Shown here piece by piece: positions 1-8,897 of a stretch of DNA of 64,000 bases. How positions within the stretch are numbered: position 1 is the stretch's first letter; the number at the start of each line of letters is the position of its first letter. This stretch comes from Hydrogenophaga sp. (lineage in GTDB: Bacteria > Pseudomonadota > Gammaproteobacteria > Burkholderiales > Burkholderiaceae_C), in NCBI GenBank assembly GCA_016790705.1, contig JAEUOT010000046.1, positions 1 to 64,000 on the forward strand, given 5' to 3'. The notes beneath the pieces were generated by a model, which had not been told where the DNA came from, did no database searches, and saw nothing but the letters and a program-made list of their open reading frames with translations. A program made the translations under genes and the position numbers.

Positions 1-1
1 C

Positions 2-814
2 AAGCCCGAGCTGGCCGCCAAGCTGGGCAAGCTGTGCGACATCTTCGTGCACGACGCCTTCGGCACCGCGCACCGCGCCGAGGGCACGACCTACGGCATC
101 GCCGAGACGGCCCCCATCGCCTGCGCCGGCCCGCTGCTGGCGGCCGAGATGGACGCCATCGGCAAAGCCCTGGCCAACCCGAAGCGCCCGCTGGTGGCCA
201 TCGTCGCCGGCTCCAAGGTCTCGACCAAGCTGACCATCCTGCAATCGCTGGCGAAGAACGTCGACGGCCTGATCGTCGGCGGCGGCATCGCCAACACCTT
301 CATGCTGGCCGCGGGTCTGAAGATCGGCAAGAGCCTGGCCGAGCCCGACCTGCTGGGCGAGGCCACGGCCGTGATCGCCGCCATGAAGGCGCGCGGCGCC
401 GAGGTGCCGATCCCCGAGGACGTGGTCTGCGCCAAGGCCTTCGCGGCCGACGCACCCGCGACGGTCAAGGCCGCGACCGACGTTGCCGACGATGACCTGA
501 TCCTGGACATCGGGCCCAAGACCGCTGCGAAGCTGGCCGAGAAGCTCAAGGCCGCCGGCACCATCGTCTGGAATGGCCCGGTGGGCGTGTTCGAGTTCGC
601 CGCGTTCGAGAACGGCACCAAGGTGATTGCGCAGGCGATTGCCGAGTCGAGCGCCTTCAGCATCGCTGGCGGTGGCGACACGCTGGCGGCGATTGCCAAG
701 TACGGCATCGAGAAGGACGTGGGCTACATCTCCACCGGCGGTGGCGCTTTCCTCGAAGTGCTGGAAGGCAAGACGCTGCCGGCGTTTGAAGTGCTCGCGC
801 GCCGAGCCGCCTGA
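2..814 (+). CDS. pgk: Phosphoglycerate kinase, 3' part (5' end outside window)
   Basis: Glycolytic/gluconeogenic enzyme interconverting 1,3-bisphosphoglycerate + ADP and 3-phosphoglycerate + ATP in the cytosol. The frame is open from base 2, so the start lies upstream; about 270 of the usual ~390-400 residues are present. Visible features are the N-domain segment [10 protein letters not shown], the central AGSKVSTKL stretch (the AGAKVSDKI-like nucleotide-domain motif of the family), the WNGPVGVFE motif, and the C-terminal glycine-rich GGGDTLAA and STGGGAFLE segments that close on nucleotide and phosphate. It ends in TGA only 3 nt before the convergent DUF454 gene. In Comamonadaceae pgk usually lies near pyk and fba; here about 38 kb separates them, which suggests inserted or rearranged material. 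Confidence 0.97.
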   Translation, partial: KPELAAKLGKLCDIFVHDAFGTAHRAEGTTYGIAETAPIACAGPLLAAEMDAIGKALANPKRPLVAIVAGSKVSTKLTILQSLAKNVDGLIVGGGIANTFMLAAGLKIGKSLAEPDLLGEATAVIAAMKARGAEVPIPEDVVCAKAFAADAPATVKAATDVADDDLILDIGPKTAAKLAEKLKAAGTIVWNGPVGVFEFAAFENGTKVIAQAIAESSAFSIAGGGDTLAAIAKYGIEKDVGYISTGGGAFLEVLEGKTLPAFEVLARRAA

Positions 815-817
815 CGC

Positions 818-1219
818 TCAGTCCCGGCGCGTGGGGATCCTGAGGACCACCCACGCGCCGATCGCCGCCAGCGCCACCAGCACCGCCTGCGCGATCGGCC
901 GGTGGCGAAAGCTCCAGATCGAGAAACCCACCATCACCAGCATCGAGACCACCGCAATGGTCTTGGTGCGGCGCGTGAGGCTGCGGTTCGCTTCCCAGTC
1001 GCGCAGCATCGGCCCCGTCAGGCGGTGGTTGAGCAGCCAGGCGTGCAGCCGCGGCGAGGCCTTGGCGTAGCAGGCCGCGGCCAGCAGCACAAAGGGCGTG
1101 GTCGGCAGGCCCGGCACCACCACGCCGATGGCGCCCAGGATCAGCGACAGCGTGCCCGCCAGCCACAACACACCACGCACCAGCCGCGAGCGGTGGACCT
1201 CGGGCGAGCGGGTATTCAT
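818..1219 (-). CDS. DUF454 (YbaN-like) inner-membrane protein
   Basis: 133 residues starting MNTRSPEV. After a short basic N-terminus there is a hydrophobic hairpin with the family signature GVVVPGLPTTPFVLLAAAC, then a conserved charged stretch around LNHRLTGPMLRDW, and a second hydrophobic pair at the C-terminus. This order is typical of the DUF454/YbaN family, small membrane proteins of unknown function. The ATG overlaps the stop of the upstream SirB-like gene in an ATGA (1216-1219), so the two are co-translated. A longer in-frame start exists at 1429 but would run through the SirB-like gene, so the ATGA start was chosen. Confidence 0.85.
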   Translation of the reverse strand: MNTRSPEVHRSRLVRGVLWLAGTLSLILGAIGVVVPGLPTTPFVLLAAACYAKASPRLHAWLLNHRLTGPMLRDWEANRSLTRRTKTIAVVSMLVMVGFSIWSFRHRPIAQAVLVALAAIGAWVVLRIPTRRD

Positions 1220-1626
1220 GTCGCGAAGAAACCCAGCGGATGGTGGGCCACCGCGATGCTGGCCATGAAGCCGACCACCGACAGGGCGGCGACGAAGCAC
1301 ACGGCCTTGGCGGCGCGGGTCGGCGCCCGCTTGAGCGCCAGCGTGCCCAGCACGATGTAGACGATCAGCAGCACCAGCTTGGCCAGCAGCCAGCGGTCCT
1401 GCGTGGGGTTGAGTTGCAGCAGCCACCACAGCGTGCCGCCGGCCAGCAGCAGCAGCGAATCGATGACCGGCGCCAGGCCGCGCGCCCAGCCGGCCATGGG
1501 CCAGCGCTGACCGGCCAGCACGCCGGCACCGCGCGCCGCGAACAGCGACACGCTGAGCGTCACCAGCGTGATGTGCAGCGGCAGCAGCCAGGGGTAGATC
1601 GCGGCGACCAGTTCGGGGGATGGCAT
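1216..1626 (-). CDS. SirB-family membrane protein
   Basis: 136 residues starting MPSPELVAAIYPWLLPLH, with four hydrophobic segments and a conserved WLLAKLVLLIVYIVLGTLAL stretch typical of SirB2-type proteins. The family is named after a Salmonella invasion regulator locus, but its molecular role is unknown; it is an integral inner-membrane protein. The start is supported by a -10-like TATGAT (1636-1641) nine bases upstream and by the loss of hydrophobic character above this Met. It leads a two-gene unit with the DUF454 gene (ATGA overlap). Confidence 0.78.
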   Translation of the reverse strand: MPSPELVAAIYPWLLPLHITLVTLSVSLFAARGAGVLAGQRWPMAGWARGLAPVIDSLLLLAGGTLWWLLQLNPTQDRWLLAKLVLLIVYIVLGTLALKRAPTRAAKAVCFVAALSVVGFMASIAVAHHPLGFFAT

Positions 1627-1635
1627 GGTGCGCGC

Positions 1636-1641
1636 ATCATA
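1636..1641 (-). promoter_or_regulatory. -10-like hexamer TATGAT of the SirB-like gene
   Basis: TATGAT on the minus strand lies 9 nt before the ATG, so transcription would begin about 3 nt before the start codon. No Shine-Dalgarno is visible. One of eight similarly placed hexamers in this window. Confidence 0.4.
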
Positions 1642-1669
1642 GGTGCGCCGTCGTGGCGCTCGAGGTGCA

Positions 1670-2773
1670 TCAGTCCTGCAAGGCGGGGTAATCGGTGTAC
1701 CCCTTCTCGCCACCACCGTAGAAGGTCATCTTGTCCGGCGGGTTGAACGGGCCGCCGCGGCGCAGGCGGGCCACCAGGTCCGGGTTGGCGATGTAGGCCT
1801 TGCCGAAGGCGACCAGGTCGGCGCCGTCGGCCACCGCCTGCTGCGCCAGCGGCAGGTCGTAGCCGTTGTTGACCATCCAGGCGCCGGTGCCGCCGGCCTG
1901 GCGGTAGGCGGTCTTGAAGGCGGCGTAGTCGAACGGTCGGTCGGGCAGCTCGCGCGGACCGCCGGTGGCGCCTTCGATCACGTGCACATAGGCCAGGCCG
2001 GCCCGTCCCAGTGCGTGGGCCACATGGTCGAACAGCGCTTGCGGATCGGCGTCCACGATGTCGTTGGCGGGGGTCACCGGCGAGAGCCGGATGCCGGTGC
2101 GGCCACCGCCGATGGCGTCGGTCACCGCCGCCACCACCTCGCGCAGCAGGCGCGCGCGGTTGGAGATGGAGCCGCCGTAGTCGTCCTTGCGGTGATTGGC
2201 GCCGGTCTTGAGGAACTGGTCGATCAGGTAGCCGTTGGCGGCGTGGATTTCCACCCCGTCGAAGCCCGCGCTGATGGCGTTCATGGCCGCGTGGCGGTAG
2301 GCCTGCACGATGCCGGGAATCTCTTCGGGCTCCAGCGCGCGCGGCTCGGAGGTGTCGACGAAGGTCGGCACGCCGTCCTTGATCAGCACGGTCTTTGTGT
2401 GGGCGCGGATGGCCGAGGGCGCGACCGGTTTCTGGAAGTGCGGCTGCAGCTCCACGTGCGAGACGCGGCCCACGTGCCAGAGCTGGCAGACGATCTTGCC
2501 GCCTGCGTCGTGCACGGCCTTGGTCACGCGTTTCCAGCCGTCGAGCTGCTCGGTGCCGTACAGGCCGGGCACGTCGGCATAGCCCTGACCCTCGTGACAG
2601 ATGGCGGTCGCTTCGGTGATCAGCAGGCCGGCGCTGGCGCGCTGGGTGTAGTAGGTCGCCATCAGCGGCGTGGGGATGGCGTCGGGCGCGCGGTTGCGTG
2701 TGAGCGGCGCCATGACGATGCGGTTGGCCAGGTGCAGGTCACCGGCGGTGACGGGGTCGAACAGGGTGTGCAT
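1670..2773 (-). CDS. Old yellow enzyme family ene-reductase (NemA-like)
   Basis: 367 residues from [12 protein letters not shown], an FMN-dependent (beta/alpha)8-barrel oxidoreductase reducing activated C=C bonds or nitro compounds with NAD(P)H. Family marks include the N-terminal [13 protein letters not shown] (flavin Thr/Pro region), the QLWHVGR segment, [17 protein letters not shown] with its His-Ala-Asn active-site type triplet, the [18 protein letters not shown] block, and the C-terminal [17 protein letters not shown] phosphate-binding loop. Length matches E. coli NemA (365 aa). A TetR-type repressor often sits next to nemA; none is present. The exact substrate cannot be read from sequence. 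A longer frame to 2833 lacks family similarity. Confidence 0.9.
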   Translation of the reverse strand: MHTLFDPVTAGDLHLANRIVMAPLTRNRAPDAIPTPLMATYYTQRASAGLLITEATAICHEGQGYADVPGLYGTEQLDGWKRVTKAVHDAGGKIVCQLWHVGRVSHVELQPHFQKPVAPSAIRAHTKTVLIKDGVPTFVDTSEPRALEPEEIPGIVQAYRHAAMNAISAGFDGVEIHAANGYLIDQFLKTGANHRKDDYGGSISNRARLLREVVAAVTDAIGGGRTGIRLSPVTPANDIVDADPQALFDHVAHALGRAGLAYVHVIEGATGGPRELPDRPFDYAAFKTAYRQAGGTGAWMVNNGYDLPLAQQAVADGADLVAFGKAYIANPDLVARLRRGGPFNPPDKMTFYGGGEKGYTDYPALQD

Positions 2774-2828
2774 GGGATCTACCGAAGGGTTTATCGATGC
2801 GCAGAGCCTACCCGGGCCGCGAGCGGTC

Positions 2829-2834
2829 GACAAT
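2829..2834 (+). promoter_or_regulatory. -10-like hexamer GACAAT of the luciferase-like gene
   Basis: GACAAT ends 7 nt before the ATG at 2842 and no Shine-Dalgarno precedes the ATG, so the transcript would have almost no leader. Confidence 0.35.
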
Positions 2835-2841
2835 CACCCGC

Positions 2842-3891
2842 ATGACGCTGAGCAAACCCCTGACCTCCATCCGCCTGTCCCTGCTCGACCTGGTCGCCGT
2901 GCGCGAAGGCGGCACGGTGGCCGACGCCCTGGCCATCGCGCTGCGCACCGCGCGCCACGTCGACGCCCTGGGCTACACCCGCTACTGGCTGGCCGAGCAC
3001 CACAACATGAGCGGCATCGCCAGCTCGGCCACCGCCGTGCTGGTGGGCCATGTCGCGGGCGGCACGCAGCGCATCCGCGTCGGCTCGGGCGGCGTGATGC
3101 TGCCCAACCACGCGCCGCTGGTGGTGGCCGAGGCCTTCGGCACGCTGGCCGAGTTGCACCCGGGCCGCATCGACCTGGGCCTGGGCCGCGCGCCCGGCAC
3201 CGACCCGCTGACCATGCGCGCACTGCGCCGCGACCGGCCGGAAACCGAAGAGGACTTCCCGCGCGATGTGGTCGAGCTGCAGCGGCTGCTGGACGATCCG
3301 CAGCCGGGCCAGCGCCTGATCGCCATGCCCGGCGCGGGCACGAAGGTGCCGATCTGGCTGCTGGGCTCCAGCCTGTTCTCGGCCCAGCTCGCGGCCGAGC
3401 GCGGCCTGCCCTATGCCTTCGCGTCGCACTTCGCGCCGCGCTACCTGCTGCAGGCGCTGCACCTGTACCGGCAGAACTTCAAGCCCTCGAAGGTGCTGGA
3501 CCGGCCCTACGCCATCGTCGGCGTGCCGCTGATCGGGGCGCCGACCGACGACGAGGCCGAGTTCCTCGCCAGCAGCACCTACCAGCGCGTGCTGGGCATC
3601 CTGACCGGCAAACGCGGCCAGTTGCCGGCGCCGGTGCACGGCTTCCTGGAGCAGCTCGATGGCCAGGCCCGCGCAGCGATTGCCGACTTCCTGGCTTGCG
3701 CGGTGATCGGCAGCCCGGACACGGTGCGCGCCGGCCTGCAGCAACTGGCCGATGCGACGCAGGCCGACGAGTTCATGCTGGTCAGCGACGTGTTCGATCC
3801 CGCGCTGCGGCTGCGCTCGCTGGACATCGCGGCGGCCGCGATGGGACTCAGCCCAGACGGGGTTCGGCCCGCATCTGCTCCGGCGTTGTGA
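2842..3891 (+). CDS. LLM-class flavin-dependent oxidoreductase (MsnO8-like)
   Basis: 349 residues from [19 protein letters not shown] bacterial-luciferase-like TIM barrel that would use reduced FMN and O2 (or F420-like chemistry in relatives). Characteristic segments: [13 protein letters not shown] near residue 55, [32 protein letters not shown], and the C-terminal [13 protein letters not shown], which is the usual LLM end motif. The substrate is unknown. The 3' end overlaps the end of the convergent acyl-CoA dehydrogenase gene by 44 bp. The start was placed at 2842 because upstream codons show no conserved sequence and a -10-like hexamer sits just upstream. Confidence 0.88.
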   Translation: MTLSKPLTSIRLSLLDLVAVREGGTVADALAIALRTARHVDALGYTRYWLAEHHNMSGIASSATAVLVGHVAGGTQRIRVGSGGVMLPNHAPLVVAEAFGTLAELHPGRIDLGLGRAPGTDPLTMRALRRDRPETEEDFPRDVVELQRLLDDPQPGQRLIAMPGAGTKVPIWLLGSSLFSAQLAAERGLPYAFASHFAPRYLLQALHLYRQNFKPSKVLDRPYAIVGVPLIGAPTDDEAEFLASSTYQRVLGILTGKRGQLPAPVHGFLEQLDGQARAAIADFLACAVIGSPDTVRAGLQQLADATQADEFMLVSDVFDPALRLRSLDIAAAAMGLSPDGVRPASAPAL

Positions 3892-5143
3892 AGTAGGCGG
3901 ACGAGGCGCCCATGCGCTCGCGCGCCAGCGCGAACTCGTGCCGCGCCACGCTGCGCAGGTGCACCTCGTCCGGGCCGTCGAGCAGGTGCAGCGCGCGGCC
4001 CCAGGTCCAGAACTGCGCCAGCGGCGTGTCGGGCGACAAGCCCATGGCGCCGAAGACCTGCATCGCGCGGTCCACGACGCGGGTCTGCAGGCCCGCAGCC
4101 ACCACCTTGATCGCCGCGACCTGCGCGCGCACCGCGGCCGGCTCGGCCTGCCCGGGGTGGTCCAGCAGCCAGGCGCAGCGCAGCACCAGCAGCCGTGCCT
4201 GGTCGATTTCGATGCGCGACTGCGCGATCCATTCCTGCACGTTGGCGTAGTCGGCCAGGTACTTGCCGAAGCTGCGCCGCTCCAGCGCGCGTTCGGTCGC
4301 CAGCGCCAGCGCCAGTTCGCACTGGCCGATGGTGCGCATGCAGTGGTGCACCCGGCCGGGGCCCAGCCGCGCCTGCGCCATCGCGAAGCCGTGGCCCCAG
4401 TCGCCGAGCAGGTGGTCGGCTGGCACGCGAACCTGTCGCAAGACGATCTCGCAGTGCCCCTCGGGCGCGTGGTGGTGCACCACCGGGATGTTGCGCACGA
4501 TCTCCAGCCCCGGCGTGCCCTCGGGCGCCATGGGCACCATCACCATGCTGTGCTGGTGGTGGGCGTCGCTGCCCTCGTCGCCTTCGTTGCGCGCCATCAC
4601 GATCAGCACGCGGCAATGCGGATGGGCCACGCCGGTGATGAACCACTTGCGGCCGTTGAGCACCAACTCGTCGCCCTCGCGCCGCACCGTGGTCTGCAGG
4701 TTGGTCGGGTCGGACGAGGCCACGTCGGGTTCGGACATCGCGAACGCCGAGCGGATCGTGCCGTGCAGCAGCGGCATCAGCCAGCGTTCGCGCTGCATCG
4801 GCGTGGCGAAGCGGTGCAGCAGCTCGATGTTGCCGGTGTCGGGCGCGCTGCAGTTGAAGACCTCGGCCGCCCAGCTCAGCTTGCCCATGGCCTCGGCCAG
4901 CGGCGCGTAGTCGAGGTTGGACAGGCGCGTGCCCGGTTCGTCCTCGCGCAGCCCGGGCAGGAACAGGTTCCACAGGCCTTCCTCCTTGGCCAGCGTCTTG
5001 AGGTCCTCGAGAAACGGCGGCGGGTACCGCCCCTCCTGCACCGCCTGGTGCCAGGCCGCGTTGTGGGGCAGCACATACGCTTGCAGAAACCGGTCCAGCT
5101 GACGCAACAGCGCCTGCGCGCGGGGGCTGTGTTCGAAGTCCAT
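3848..5143 (-). CDS. Acyl-CoA dehydrogenase family protein
   Basis: 431 residues from [16 protein letters not shown]-dependent dehydrogenase of the acyl-CoA dehydrogenase fold: an N-terminal helical domain, then the flavin-contact segment [18 protein letters not shown] (~residues 140-160), the [13 protein letters not shown] beta-domain motif, and C-terminal helices with [20 protein letters not shown]. This long subgroup resembles ACAD10/11-type bacterial enzymes acting on branched or unusual acyl-CoAs. The usual catalytic Glu cannot be located with certainty. The gene stands alone, convergent with and overlapping the luciferase-like gene by 44 bp. Confidence 0.88.
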   Translation of the reverse strand: MDFEHSPRAQALLRQLDRFLQAYVLPHNAAWHQAVQEGRYPPPFLEDLKTLAKEEGLWNLFLPGLREDEPGTRLSNLDYAPLAEAMGKLSWAAEVFNCSAPDTGNIELLHRFATPMQRERWLMPLLHGTIRSAFAMSEPDVASSDPTNLQTTVRREGDELVLNGRKWFITGVAHPHCRVLIVMARNEGDEGSDAHHQHSMVMVPMAPEGTPGLEIVRNIPVVHHHAPEGHCEIVLRQVRVPADHLLGDWGHGFAMAQARLGPGRVHHCMRTIGQCELALALATERALERRSFGKYLADYANVQEWIAQSRIEIDQARLLVLRCAWLLDHPGQAEPAAVRAQVAAIKVVAAGLQTRVVDRAMQVFGAMGLSPDTPLAQFWTWGRALHLLDGPDEVHLRSVARHEFALARERMGASSAYFTTPEQMRAEPRLG

Positions 5144-5149
5144 GCGGGC

Positions 5150-5155
5150 ATTGTG
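5150..5155 (-). promoter_or_regulatory. -10-like hexamer CACAAT of the acyl-CoA dehydrogenase gene
   Basis: On the minus strand CACAAT ends 6 nt before the ATG, which would put the transcription start on the start codon itself. No ribosome-binding site is visible. Confidence 0.35.
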
Positions 5156-5283
5156 TGGATCGCCCGGCCGCTTGTCAGCGCGCGCGCGACAGGGGACCAG
5201 CGGTGTGCGTGCGTCAACGAGAATGCCGGCTTGTTCGACCCATCCCGGGCGTCGCCTGTTTCGCGGCTGTCCCGGCTTTCACC

Positions 5284-5916
5284 ATGACCTACAGCGTCAA
5301 GGAAATCTTCTACACCCTGCAGGGCGAGGGCGCCAACGCCGGCCGCGCGGCGGTGTTCTGCCGCTTTGCCGGCTGCAATCTCTGGAGCGGGCGCGAGGCC
5401 GATCGAGAGGGCGCGGTCTGCCGCTTCTGCGATACCGACTTCGTGGGCACCGACGGCACGCTGGGCGGCAAGTTCGCCAGCGCCGACGCCCTGGCCGACA
5501 CCATCGCCGGGCAGTGGCCCGCTGGCACGGCGCCCGGCCTGGTGGTGCTGACCGGGGGCGAGCCGCTGCTGCAGGTGGACGAGGCCCTGACCGACGCGCT
5601 GCATGCGCGCGGTTTCACGATCGCGGTGGAAACCAATGGCACGCTGGCGCCGCCCGCCGGGCTGGACTGGGTGTGCGTGAGCCCCAAGGCCGGCGCTCCG
5701 CTGGTGCTCACCCGCGGGCAGGAGCTCAAGGTGGTGGTGCCGCAGGACGGGCTGGACCTGGACGCGCTGGCCCGGCTGCCGTTCGAGCACCACTTCCTGC
5801 AGGCCATGGACGGCCCGCTGGCGCGCCGCAACACAGAACTCGCCACCGCCCTGTGCCTGACCGACCCGCGCTGGCGGCTCTCGGTGCAGACGCACAAGGT
5901 GTTGGGGATACGGTAA
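5284..5916 (+). CDS. queE: 7-carboxy-7-deazaguanine synthase (radical SAM)
   Basis: 210 residues from MTYSVKEIFYTLQGEG. Converts 6-carboxy-tetrahydropterin to 7-carboxy-7-deazaguanine in the queuosine/preQ0 pathway. The [4Fe-4S] site has the CX14CX2C spacing (cysteines of AGC, then AVCRFC) instead of the classical CX3CX2C; this variant is known for Burkholderia-type QueE. Other marks are TLQGEGANAGRAAVFCRFAGC, the VVLTGGEPLLQ glycine motif of radical SAM proteins, AVETNGTL, and a final SVQTHKVLGIR that is almost invariant in the family. A longer frame from 5155 has no family similarity above MTYS. A three-hairpin repeat begins directly after the stop. Confidence 0.95.
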   Translation: MTYSVKEIFYTLQGEGANAGRAAVFCRFAGCNLWSGREADREGAVCRFCDTDFVGTDGTLGGKFASADALADTIAGQWPAGTAPGLVVLTGGEPLLQVDEALTDALHARGFTIAVETNGTLAPPAGLDWVCVSPKAGAPLVLTRGQELKVVVPQDGLDLDALARLPFEHHFLQAMDGPLARRNTELATALCLTDPRWRLSVQTHKVLGIR

Positions 5917-5990
5917 CCCCCCTGCGCCGCTTCGCGGCTTCCCCCCGGTGGGGGGACGCACCCTGTGGCCTGGCAAAGCCAGTTCCACGG
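5917..5990 (+). repeat. Three-hairpin 3'-end element, copy a
   Basis: Directly after the queE stop: a C-run, a small hairpin (GCCGC/GCGGC type, 5926-5938), a CCCCCC/GGGGGG hairpin (5941-5955) and a TGGC-AAA-GCCA hairpin (~5969-5981). The same order of three hairpins recurs at 11001-11071 (reverse) and 45382-45457, each just after a stop codon in the same orientation relative to the gene. Confidence 0.6.
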
Positions 5991-6055
5991 GTGCCCTGGA
6001 TGGGACACGCGCTCCGGCTGTCGCAGGTGAATTGAGCTGAGAGAGATGGATTGAG

Positions 6056-6421
6056 ATGAACTACGAACTGAGCCAGAGCTTTTATTTCGAGGCCGCCCAC
6101 ACCTTGCGCCGCAAGGTCGAGGTCGAGCCCAGCCTGCGCATCCACGGGCACACCTACATCGCCGAGGTCACGCTGGCCGGGCAGCCCGACCCGGACAGCG
6201 GCATGCTGGTCGACCTGGCGTACCTGCGCGGGCACATCGACACCCTGCGGCTGGCGCTGGACCACCGCTTCCTGGACGAGGTGGCCGACCTCGGCCCGGC
6301 CACGCTGGAGAACCTCTGCGCCTTCATCTGGCGGGCGATGGCGGTGCACTACCCGCAGCAGCTGGACTGCGTGGAGGTGCGCCGCCAGGCCAGCGGTGAC
6401 GCCTGCCGGCTGTGCCGCTGA
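6056..6421 (+). CDS. queD: QueD/PTPS-family protein lacking the catalytic Cys
   Basis: 121 residues, a 6-carboxy-tetrahydropterin synthase fold, next to queE, so a role in queuosine synthesis is expected. The zinc ligands are present: His15 (FEAAH) and His30/His32 (HGH). Asp69-His70 (ALDHRF) and Glu107 (CVEVR), matching the rest of the QueD active site, are also present. The catalytic Cys of the CxxxHGH motif (Cys27 in E. coli) is replaced by Ser26 (P-S-L-R-I-HGH). Either this is a divergent QueD subfamily with another acid/base group or a different pterin enzyme. GAGAG upstream and the ATG at 6056 fix the start. It follows queE after a 139-nt gap holding a repeat. Confidence 0.82.
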   Translation: MNYELSQSFYFEAAHTLRRKVEVEPSLRIHGHTYIAEVTLAGQPDPDSGMLVDLAYLRGHIDTLRLALDHRFLDEVADLGPATLENLCAFIWRAMAVHYPQQLDCVEVRRQASGDACRLCR

Positions 6422-6428
6422 ACCGGCC

Positions 6429-7916
6429 TCACGGCGCCATCAGCGCCGCAAACAGCGGTTCCATGCGGGCCGTCACCGCCGGGTCCATGGCCATCACCCG
6501 GCCCCATTCGCGGGTGGTCTCGCCCGGCCATTTGTGGGTCGCGTCCAGGCCCATCTTGCTGCCCAGGCCGCTGACGGGCGAGGCGAAGTCGAGGTAGTCG
6601 ATCGGCGTGTGTTCGATGGTCAGTGTGTCGCGCGCCGGGTCCATGCGCGTGCTCATGGCCCAGACCACGTCCTTCCAGTCGCGCACGTCGATGTCCTCGT
6701 CGACCACGACGATGAACTTGGTGTACATGAACTGGCGCAGGTGGCTCCAGACGCCCATCATCACGCGCCGCGCGTGGCCGGCGTAGGCCTTGCGGATGCT
6801 GACCACGGCCATGCGGTAGCTGCAGGCTTCGGGCGGCAGGTAAAAGTCCACGATCTCGGGGAACTGGCGCTGCAGCAGCGGGATGAAGAGTTCGTTCATC
6901 GCCACGCCCAGCACGGCCGGTTCGTCGGGCGGCTTGCCGGTGTAGGTCGAGTGGTAGATCGGATCCTCACGCATGGTGATGCGCTCGACCGTGAAGACCG
7001 GGAACTCGGCCCGTTCGTTGTAGTAGCCGGTGTGGTCGCCATACGGCCCTTCAAGCGCGTGCTGCCAGCCGCTGGGGTGGGCCGGGTCGGGTTGGATGTG
7101 GCCTTCGAGCACGATCTCGGCCGTGGCCGGCACGCGCAGCGGCACGCCGATGGCGGGCGCCACCTCGGTGCGCGCGCCGCGCAGCAGGCCGGCGAACTGG
7201 TACTCGCTCAGGCTGTCGGGCACGGGGGTGACCGCGCCCAGGATGGTGGCCGGGTCGGCGCCGATGGCGACCGCCACCGGGTAGGGCTGGCCGGGAAACA
7301 GGCGGCCGTGTTCGCGGAAGTCCTGCGCGCCGCCGCGGTGCGCGAGCCAGCGCATGATGAGCCGGTTGCGCGAGAGCACTTGCTGGCGGTAGATGCCCAG
7401 GTTCTGGCGCGGCTTGTGCGGTCCCTGGGTGATGACCAGGCCCCAGGTGATCAGCGGCGCCACGTCGTCCGGCCAGCAGTGCTGGATCGGCAGCCGCGCC
7501 AGGTCCACGTCATCGCCCTCGATCACCACCGCCTGGCAGGGCGCGTGGCGCACGTCGCGCGGGTGCATGTGCCAGAGCGACTTGACCAGGTCGCCCAGTC
7601 CGGCCATCTCGCGCAGGCCGCGCGGCGCCTCGGGCTCCTTCAGCCGTGCCAGCACCTCGCCGAAGCGGCGCAGCTCGCCCACGTCGGCCACGCCCATGGC
7701 GCGCGCCACGCGGGCCGTGGTGCCGAACAGGTTGGCCAGCACCGGCATCGTGTGGCCGGTGGGGTGTTCGAACAGCAGGGCCGGGCCGCCCGCGTGCAGC
7801 ACGCGGTCGCACAGCGCAGTCATCTCCAGGTGCGGCGAGACCGGTTCACGCACGCGCTTCAACTGGCCCGCGTTTTCCAGTTGCGCCACGAAGTCGCGCA
7901 GGTCCTTGTAGGTCAT
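6429..7916 (-). CDS. ubiD: 4-hydroxy-3-polyprenylbenzoate decarboxylase
   Basis: 495 residues (E. coli UbiD 497). Uses prenylated FMN made by UbiX to decarboxylate the ubiquinone precursor 3-polyprenyl-4-hydroxybenzoate. Family features: N-terminal [14 protein letters not shown], the prFMN/Mn-binding core around [19 protein letters not shown], the [12 protein letters not shown] loop, [20 protein letters not shown] with conserved acids, and the C-terminal [16 protein letters not shown] and DATHKWPGE segments. Its ATG overlaps the ubiX stop by 4 bp (7913-7916), so it is the last gene of the ubi operon. It is convergent with queD, 7 nt apart. Confidence 0.95.
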   Translation of the reverse strand: MTYKDLRDFVAQLENAGQLKRVREPVSPHLEMTALCDRVLHAGGPALLFEHPTGHTMPVLANLFGTTARVARAMGVADVGELRRFGEVLARLKEPEAPRGLREMAGLGDLVKSLWHMHPRDVRHAPCQAVVIEGDDVDLARLPIQHCWPDDVAPLITWGLVITQGPHKPRQNLGIYRQQVLSRNRLIMRWLAHRGGAQDFREHGRLFPGQPYPVAVAIGADPATILGAVTPVPDSLSEYQFAGLLRGARTEVAPAIGVPLRVPATAEIVLEGHIQPDPAHPSGWQHALEGPYGDHTGYYNERAEFPVFTVERITMREDPIYHSTYTGKPPDEPAVLGVAMNELFIPLLQRQFPEIVDFYLPPEACSYRMAVVSIRKAYAGHARRVMMGVWSHLRQFMYTKFIVVVDEDIDVRDWKDVVWAMSTRMDPARDTLTIEHTPIDYLDFASPVSGLGSKMGLDATHKWPGETTREWGRVMAMDPAVTARMEPLFAALMAP

Positions 7917-8512
7917 GCCGGCTCGGCCTCAAGCCCCGCCCAGCGTTCGCTCAGCGTGTGCGGCAGGTCCAGCAGGTCGAGCACGCGCGCCACGCTCGCG
8001 TTGACGATGTCGTCCACGCTCTGCGGCCGCAGGTAGAAGGCCGGCACCGGCGGGCAGACGATGGCGCCCATCTCGGTGACCGCAGTCATGTTGCGCAGGT
8101 GGCCCAGGTGCAGCGGCGTCTCGCGCGCCATCAGCACCAGCCGGCGGCGCTCCTTGAGCATCACGTCGGCGGCGCGGGTCACCAGGTTGTCGCTCAGGCC
8201 ATGCGCGATGGCCGCGAGCGTGCGCATGGAACACGGCGCGACCACCATGCCGCTGCAGCGGAAGGAACCGCTGGCCGGGCCGGCGCCGATGTCGGCCGCA
8301 TCGTGCAAGGTGTGCACCAGCGGGCGCAGGGTCTGCGGGCCGGCGTGCAGCTCGTGGCGCAGGGTCTGCCAGCCGGCGTCGGAGACCACCGCGTGCGTCT
8401 CCATGCCCGGCACGTTCTGCAGCATCTGCAGCAGGCGCAGCCCATAGACCGCGCCGCTGGCGCCGGTGATGGCCACCAGCAGGCGGTGCGGTTCAGTCGG
8501 AAGCGGGTTCAT
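7913..8512 (-). CDS. ubiX: Flavin prenyltransferase
   Basis: 199 residues. Joins a dimethylallyl group to FMN to make the prenyl-FMN cofactor of UbiD. The Rossmann-type N-terminus [19 protein letters not shown] and the segment [20 protein letters not shown] (phosphate and isoprenyl pocket), followed by [20 protein letters not shown], are diagnostic of UbiX/Pad1. Length agrees with E. coli UbiX (189 aa). It overlaps the DGC gene upstream by 20 bp and ubiD downstream by 4 bp, so translation is probably coupled. Confidence 0.95.
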   Translation of the reverse strand: MNPLPTEPHRLLVAITGASGAVYGLRLLQMLQNVPGMETHAVVSDAGWQTLRHELHAGPQTLRPLVHTLHDAADIGAGPASGSFRCSGMVVAPCSMRTLAAIAHGLSDNLVTRAADVMLKERRRLVLMARETPLHLGHLRNMTAVTEMGAIVCPPVPAFYLRPQSVDDIVNASVARVLDLLDLPHTLSERWAGLEAEPA

Positions 8513-8897
8513 GGGATGCGGGGGCGGTCAGTTGTTGCAGCGCGCCGCGCACATTCAACAGCACGGCCTCGGCCTGTTCGGGGTCGAAGTCCTCGTGCAG
8601 GCGCCGGCGCACACCGTAACGCTGCAGCTGATGGTGCTGGGTGGGGACGATGCCGTGGCGCTGCAGGCAATGGCGCGCGCAGTCGAGCGGACAGCCGTCG
8701 AGCACGACGATGGGCCGGCCTGAGCGAGCGGTCTTGAGCAACTGGGGCACGTCGCCGCCCACACCGGCGATGCACGACATCTCGGCCAGGCCCGCGCGGT
8801 CCAGCCGCACGGCGACGTGGTTGGCCAGCTGCGCGGCGCTGGAGCAGCCGGAGCAGGCGTAGACCAGCGGCAGCGTCGGGCGTTCAGCGCTGGCCAT
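8493..8897 (-). CDS. DGC-domain putative zinc-binding protein
   Basis: 134 residues. Six cysteines form the pattern of the DGC (putative zinc-binding) family: CSGCS at residues 15-19, a Cys in MSCIAG, DGCPLDCARHC with the name-giving DGC motif, and conserved GGDVPQLLK and RPIVVLDGC. No enzymatic function is established for the family. It overlaps ubiT by 14 bp upstream and ubiX by 20 bp downstream inside an otherwise ubiquinone-dedicated operon. That placement suggests a role in metal or Fe-S handling for anaerobic ubiquinone synthesis (inference). Confidence 0.75.
   Translation of the reverse strand: MASAERPTLPLVYACSGCSSAAQLANHVAVRLDRAGLAEMSCIAGVGGDVPQLLKTARSGRPIVVLDGCPLDCARHCLQRHGIVPTQHHQLQRYGVRRRLHEDFDPEQAEAVLLNVRGALQQLTAPASHEPASD

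Noticed and set aside
5144-5283. preQ1 riboswitch before queE
   Set aside because: No recognisable preQ1 aptamer (short hairpin plus A-rich tail) in this stretch.
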